DNA from: Porodaedalea pini
Lineage: Eukaryota > Basidiomycota > Agaricomycetes > Hymenochaetales > Hymenochaetaceae
Direction of reading: 5' to 3'
Assembly: GCA_002794775.1 (NCBI GenBank)
Contig: NBAY01000007.1
Span: 496,001-560,000 of the forward strand
Length of the DNA stretch: 64,000 nucleotides
Shown piece after piece: positions 63,716 through 64,000 of the stretch. Every line of letters starts with the position of its first letter. Within the stretch, counting starts at the first letter, position 1. A program made the position numbers and the translations under genes. The notes below the pieces were generated by a model. The model was not told where the DNA came from, did no database searches, and was given only the letters and a program-made list of their open reading frames with translations.

Positions 63716-63988
63716 TTGGTCGGGCTTTCCTCTGCGTGCTGTCGATGCCCGAATGAAGGCCGAAGCACTGCGAAGTCCTTCAGCCCGATTGGGTTGGTAA
63801 TCATCCTTCATCATCGCCGTGAAGTACAACTGAAACATAATACTACTTATCGGATTTGGAAAGAGTGCATTGGCCGATGATCGGAAACTCGATCTCCTTC
63901 CTGCACATCGTGTTCCAAGTGTTCGCCAAATTTTGACAGCGTTGGAACGGCCGAAATGATTTCGCTTGATAATGCTCTCCCATTCCAT
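63680..63988 (-). CDS. Unidentified C-terminal exon(s), overlaps pseudogene end
   Basis: A minus-strand frame ends at 63680 with a basic tail (RASTARRGKPDQGSRWMARR). An acceptor-like TATGTTTCAG precedes LYFTAMMKDDYQPNRAEG, and another frame upstream reads QRCQNLANTWNTMCRKEIE. These could be the last exons of a gene entering from the right. No family is recognised and the donor is unclear, so the model is tentative. Confidence 0.25.
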   Translation of the reverse strand: MEWESIIKRNHFGRSNAVKIWRTLGTRCAGRRSSFRSSANALFPNPISSIMFQLYFTAMMKDDYQPNRAEGLRSASAFIRASTARRGKPDQGSRWMARRCPK

Positions 63989-64000
63989 GCGATTCGACGT

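Noticed and set aside
1..64000. CRISPR arrays, operons, ribosome binding sites, riboswitches
   Set aside because: Introns, gene families and element types show this is fungal nuclear DNA; no regularly spaced short repeats are seen.

Overview
This window looks like nuclear DNA of a filamentous basidiomycete, almost certainly an Agaricomycete (mushroom or bracket fungus). The support is: many short GT-AG introns (mostly 45-65 nt), tightly packed genes on both strands, conserved eukaryotic housekeeping genes, a Plavaka-type DNA transposon, and lineage-restricted gene families without a known function. I cannot name order or genus. All calls come from reading translations and splice sites by eye; no search was run.

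Layout. 1-12.7 kb is accessory DNA: the 5' part of a Plavaka transposase gene (minus strand, broken by a 5-bp duplication), a long inverted repeat, a gene of an unknown Agaricomycete family with an in-frame TGA, a small gene built from a duplicated exon-intron module, an orphan ORF followed by a promoter/LTR-like stretch, and a multi-exon gene that resembles the DUF6532 family. 12.7-25.4 kb is a gene-rich core: a small two-exon gene, 3-hydroxyacyl-CoA dehydratase (PHS1), a bZIP factor with a glutamine tract, protein phosphatase 5 (PPT1), a BTB/POZ protein and Arp2/3 subunit 2. 25.6-40 kb carries a HAM1-like (DUF4449-type) protein with an acylation-like N-terminus, a large LIM-LIM-C1-RhoGAP protein, an A1 aspartic protease and a secreted GH16 glucanase. 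40-56 kb holds the cohesin kleisin Rad21, a mitochondrial PPR protein, a coiled-coil protein with an HMMR-like C-terminal motif, a membrane-anchored phospholipase B, a cupredoxin-domain membrane protein, a GNAT acetyltransferase and a mitochondrial-type cysteine synthase. A 487-bp MITE candidate lies at 50.4-50.9 kb.

56.1-62.2 kb is an apparently intact non-LTR retrotransposon (Tad-like: endonuclease, reverse transcriptase, RNase H) with three consecutive ORFs joined by near-abutting stop/start codons. Its 5' end abuts a badly decayed copy of GPI18/PIG-V (62.25-63.7 kb), a GPI mannosyltransferase pseudogene.

The cell-biology genes cover cytoskeleton and polarity (ARPC2, RhoGAP), chromosome cohesion, lipid metabolism (PHS1, phospholipase B) and the cell surface (GH16, protease, cupredoxin protein). 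They do not form an operon or an obvious biosynthetic cluster. A cross-cutting observation is that several otherwise well-conserved genes (PPT1, RhoGAP) are broken by single missing bases in or beside short G/C runs, which points either to sequencing errors or to recent decay. I did not find a convincing new multi-gene system; the strongest candidates for something new are the three-ORF LINE and the unidentified Agaricomycete families.
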